Assembly: GCA_039796495.1 (NCBI GenBank)
Contig: JBDKJQ010000002.1
Coordinates: 1-6,972 of the forward strand
Source: ARS1285 sp039796495
GTDB lineage: Archaea > Nanobdellota > Nanobdellia > Pacearchaeales > GW2011-AR1
Direction of reading: 5' to 3'
Length of the DNA: 6,972 nt
The translations under genes were made by a program, and so were the position numbers. The number at the start of each line of letters is the position of its first letter. The stretch's first letter is position 1. Below the pieces are notes generated by a model. That model worked only from the letters and a program-made list of their open reading frames with translations. It had not been told where the DNA came from and made no database searches. Of this stretch, positions 6,791 through 6,972 are shown in pieces.

Positions 6791-6813
6791 CCTCCCTAAC
6801 TATAGGTCATTGG
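6791..6813 (-). promoter_or_regulatory. Candidate kink-turn in the rpl7ae mRNA leader (possible L7Ae autoregulatory site)
   Basis: On the minus strand, CC (6813-6812) pairs with GG (6792-6791). It is followed by a three-base bulge AAT (6811-6809), GA (6808-6807), the stem CCTA (6806-6803), a TAGT loop, the closing strand TAGG (6798-6795), and GA (6794-6793) opposite the first GA. This is the textbook kink-turn order: C-stem, 3-nt loop ending in U, tandem sheared G-A/A-G pairs, then the other stem. Weak points are the C-stem of only two pairs and a competing hairpin (CTAAC 6817-6813 with GTTAG 6800-6796). L7Ae repressing its own mRNA through a leader kink-turn is established in some archaea. 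Confidence 0.45.
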
Positions 6814-6836
6814 TTAGTTCTCCTAAAAAAAGCGAG

Positions 6837-6850
6837 TATATAAATCTTTT
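6837..6850 (-). promoter_or_regulatory. Archaeal BRE/TATA promoter of the ribosomal gene cluster
   Basis: Read on the minus strand, AAAAGA (6850-6845, BRE-like) is followed directly by TTTATATA (6844-6837), a near-consensus archaeal TATA box. With the usual spacing of about 26 nt the start site would be near 6814, giving a leader of about 75 nt before rpl7ae. It is the best promoter in the window and sits just after the stop of the upstream gene. Confidence 0.75.
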
Positions 6851-6855
6851 TACTC

Positions 6856-6863
6856 AAAAAAAA
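6856..6863 (-). terminator. Oligo-T terminator of the right-edge gene
   Basis: Eight consecutive T on the minus strand begin two bases after the TAA of the right-edge gene, with no stem-loop. A second run of seven T lies at 6825-6831, between the TATA box and the expected start site. Runs of T without a hairpin are the usual archaeal intrinsic termination signal. Confidence 0.5.
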
Positions 6864-6864
6864 T

Positions 6865-6972
6865 TTATTTCCTCCACTTCACTTCAACGTCATCCGTCCG
6901 TTCGCGCGGATCAATGTCAATCTTTGAAAAGTCTTTCAGCATAACAAAAATCCCCGCACGAAACATGATTTC
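6865..6972 (-). CDS. C-terminal 35 codons of an unrecognised gene (start outside window)
   Basis: An open frame enters from the right edge and ends at TAA 6867-6865. The visible tail contains FRAGIFVMLKDFSKIDID and ends KWRK, with a hydrophobic strand (about residues 4-12) followed by a charged Asp/Arg/Glu/Lys tail. The coding assignment rests on the continuous frame, sensible composition, same direction as the ribosomal genes, and the oligo-T run and promoter right after the stop. It is too short for a family call and has no start in view. Confidence 0.55.
   Translation of the reverse strand, partial: EIMFRAGIFVMLKDFSKIDIDPRERTDDVEVKWRK

Noticed and set aside
6589..6843. Plus-strand open frame opposite L7Ae and its leader
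   Set aside because: It is antisense to a clear L7Ae gene and to its promoter, with no recognisable domain; a shadow frame.

Overview
The window looks like part of a chromosome from an archaeon. It carries three archaeal/eukaryotic-type ribosomal proteins that bacteria lack (L7Ae, S28e and L24e), arranged in the archaeal order L7Ae-S28e-L24e. It also has a canonical archaeal BRE/TATA promoter and oligo-T terminators, and it uses the standard code with ATG starts. The compact genes, moderately AT-rich DNA and a complete bacterial-type DNA gyrase would suit a DPANN-like (for example Woesearchaeota/Pacearchaeota) or a euryarchaeal lineage. That placement is inference and is not proved by the sequence.

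Layout: bases 1-1169 (+) are the 3' part of a large protein gene that enters from the left edge, with a glycine/serine linker, an acidic middle and a beta-rich C-terminus; I do not recognise the family. Everything else is on the minus strand. Read in its own direction, it begins with the last 35 codons of an unrecognised gene entering from the right edge (6972-6865) and an oligo-T terminator. A strong TATA promoter (6850-6837) follows, then a leader of about 75 nt holding a kink-turn-like fold. Next come rpl7ae (6738-6427), rps28e (6396-6097), a 52-codon basic ORF (6095-5937) and rpl24e (5935-5729). After a 120-nt gap with a possible promoter come gyrB (5608-3728) and gyrA (3727-1172), which abut with no spacer. 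gyrA converges on the left-hand gene with only 2 bp between the stop codons.

The minus-strand genes form two functional blocks. One is a ribosomal operon that may be controlled by its own first product, L7Ae, acting on the kink-turn in the leader. The other is a gyrBA operon encoding an apparently complete, negatively supercoiling gyrase. All expected catalytic residues of both subunits are visible, including the GyrA catalytic tyrosine, the GyrA-box, six pinwheel blades and the GyrB GHKL and Toprim motifs. Bacterial gyrase entering archaea by ancient transfer is established knowledge for several lineages.

I see no mobile element, CRISPR array, tRNA or rRNA here. Most of the window is ordinary core genome. 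The items most worth a second look are the kink-turn candidate in the L7Ae leader, the tightly packed 52-aa ORF between rps28e and rpl24e, the acidic N-terminal tail of GyrA with Met at the quinolone-contact position, and the low-complexity left-edge protein.
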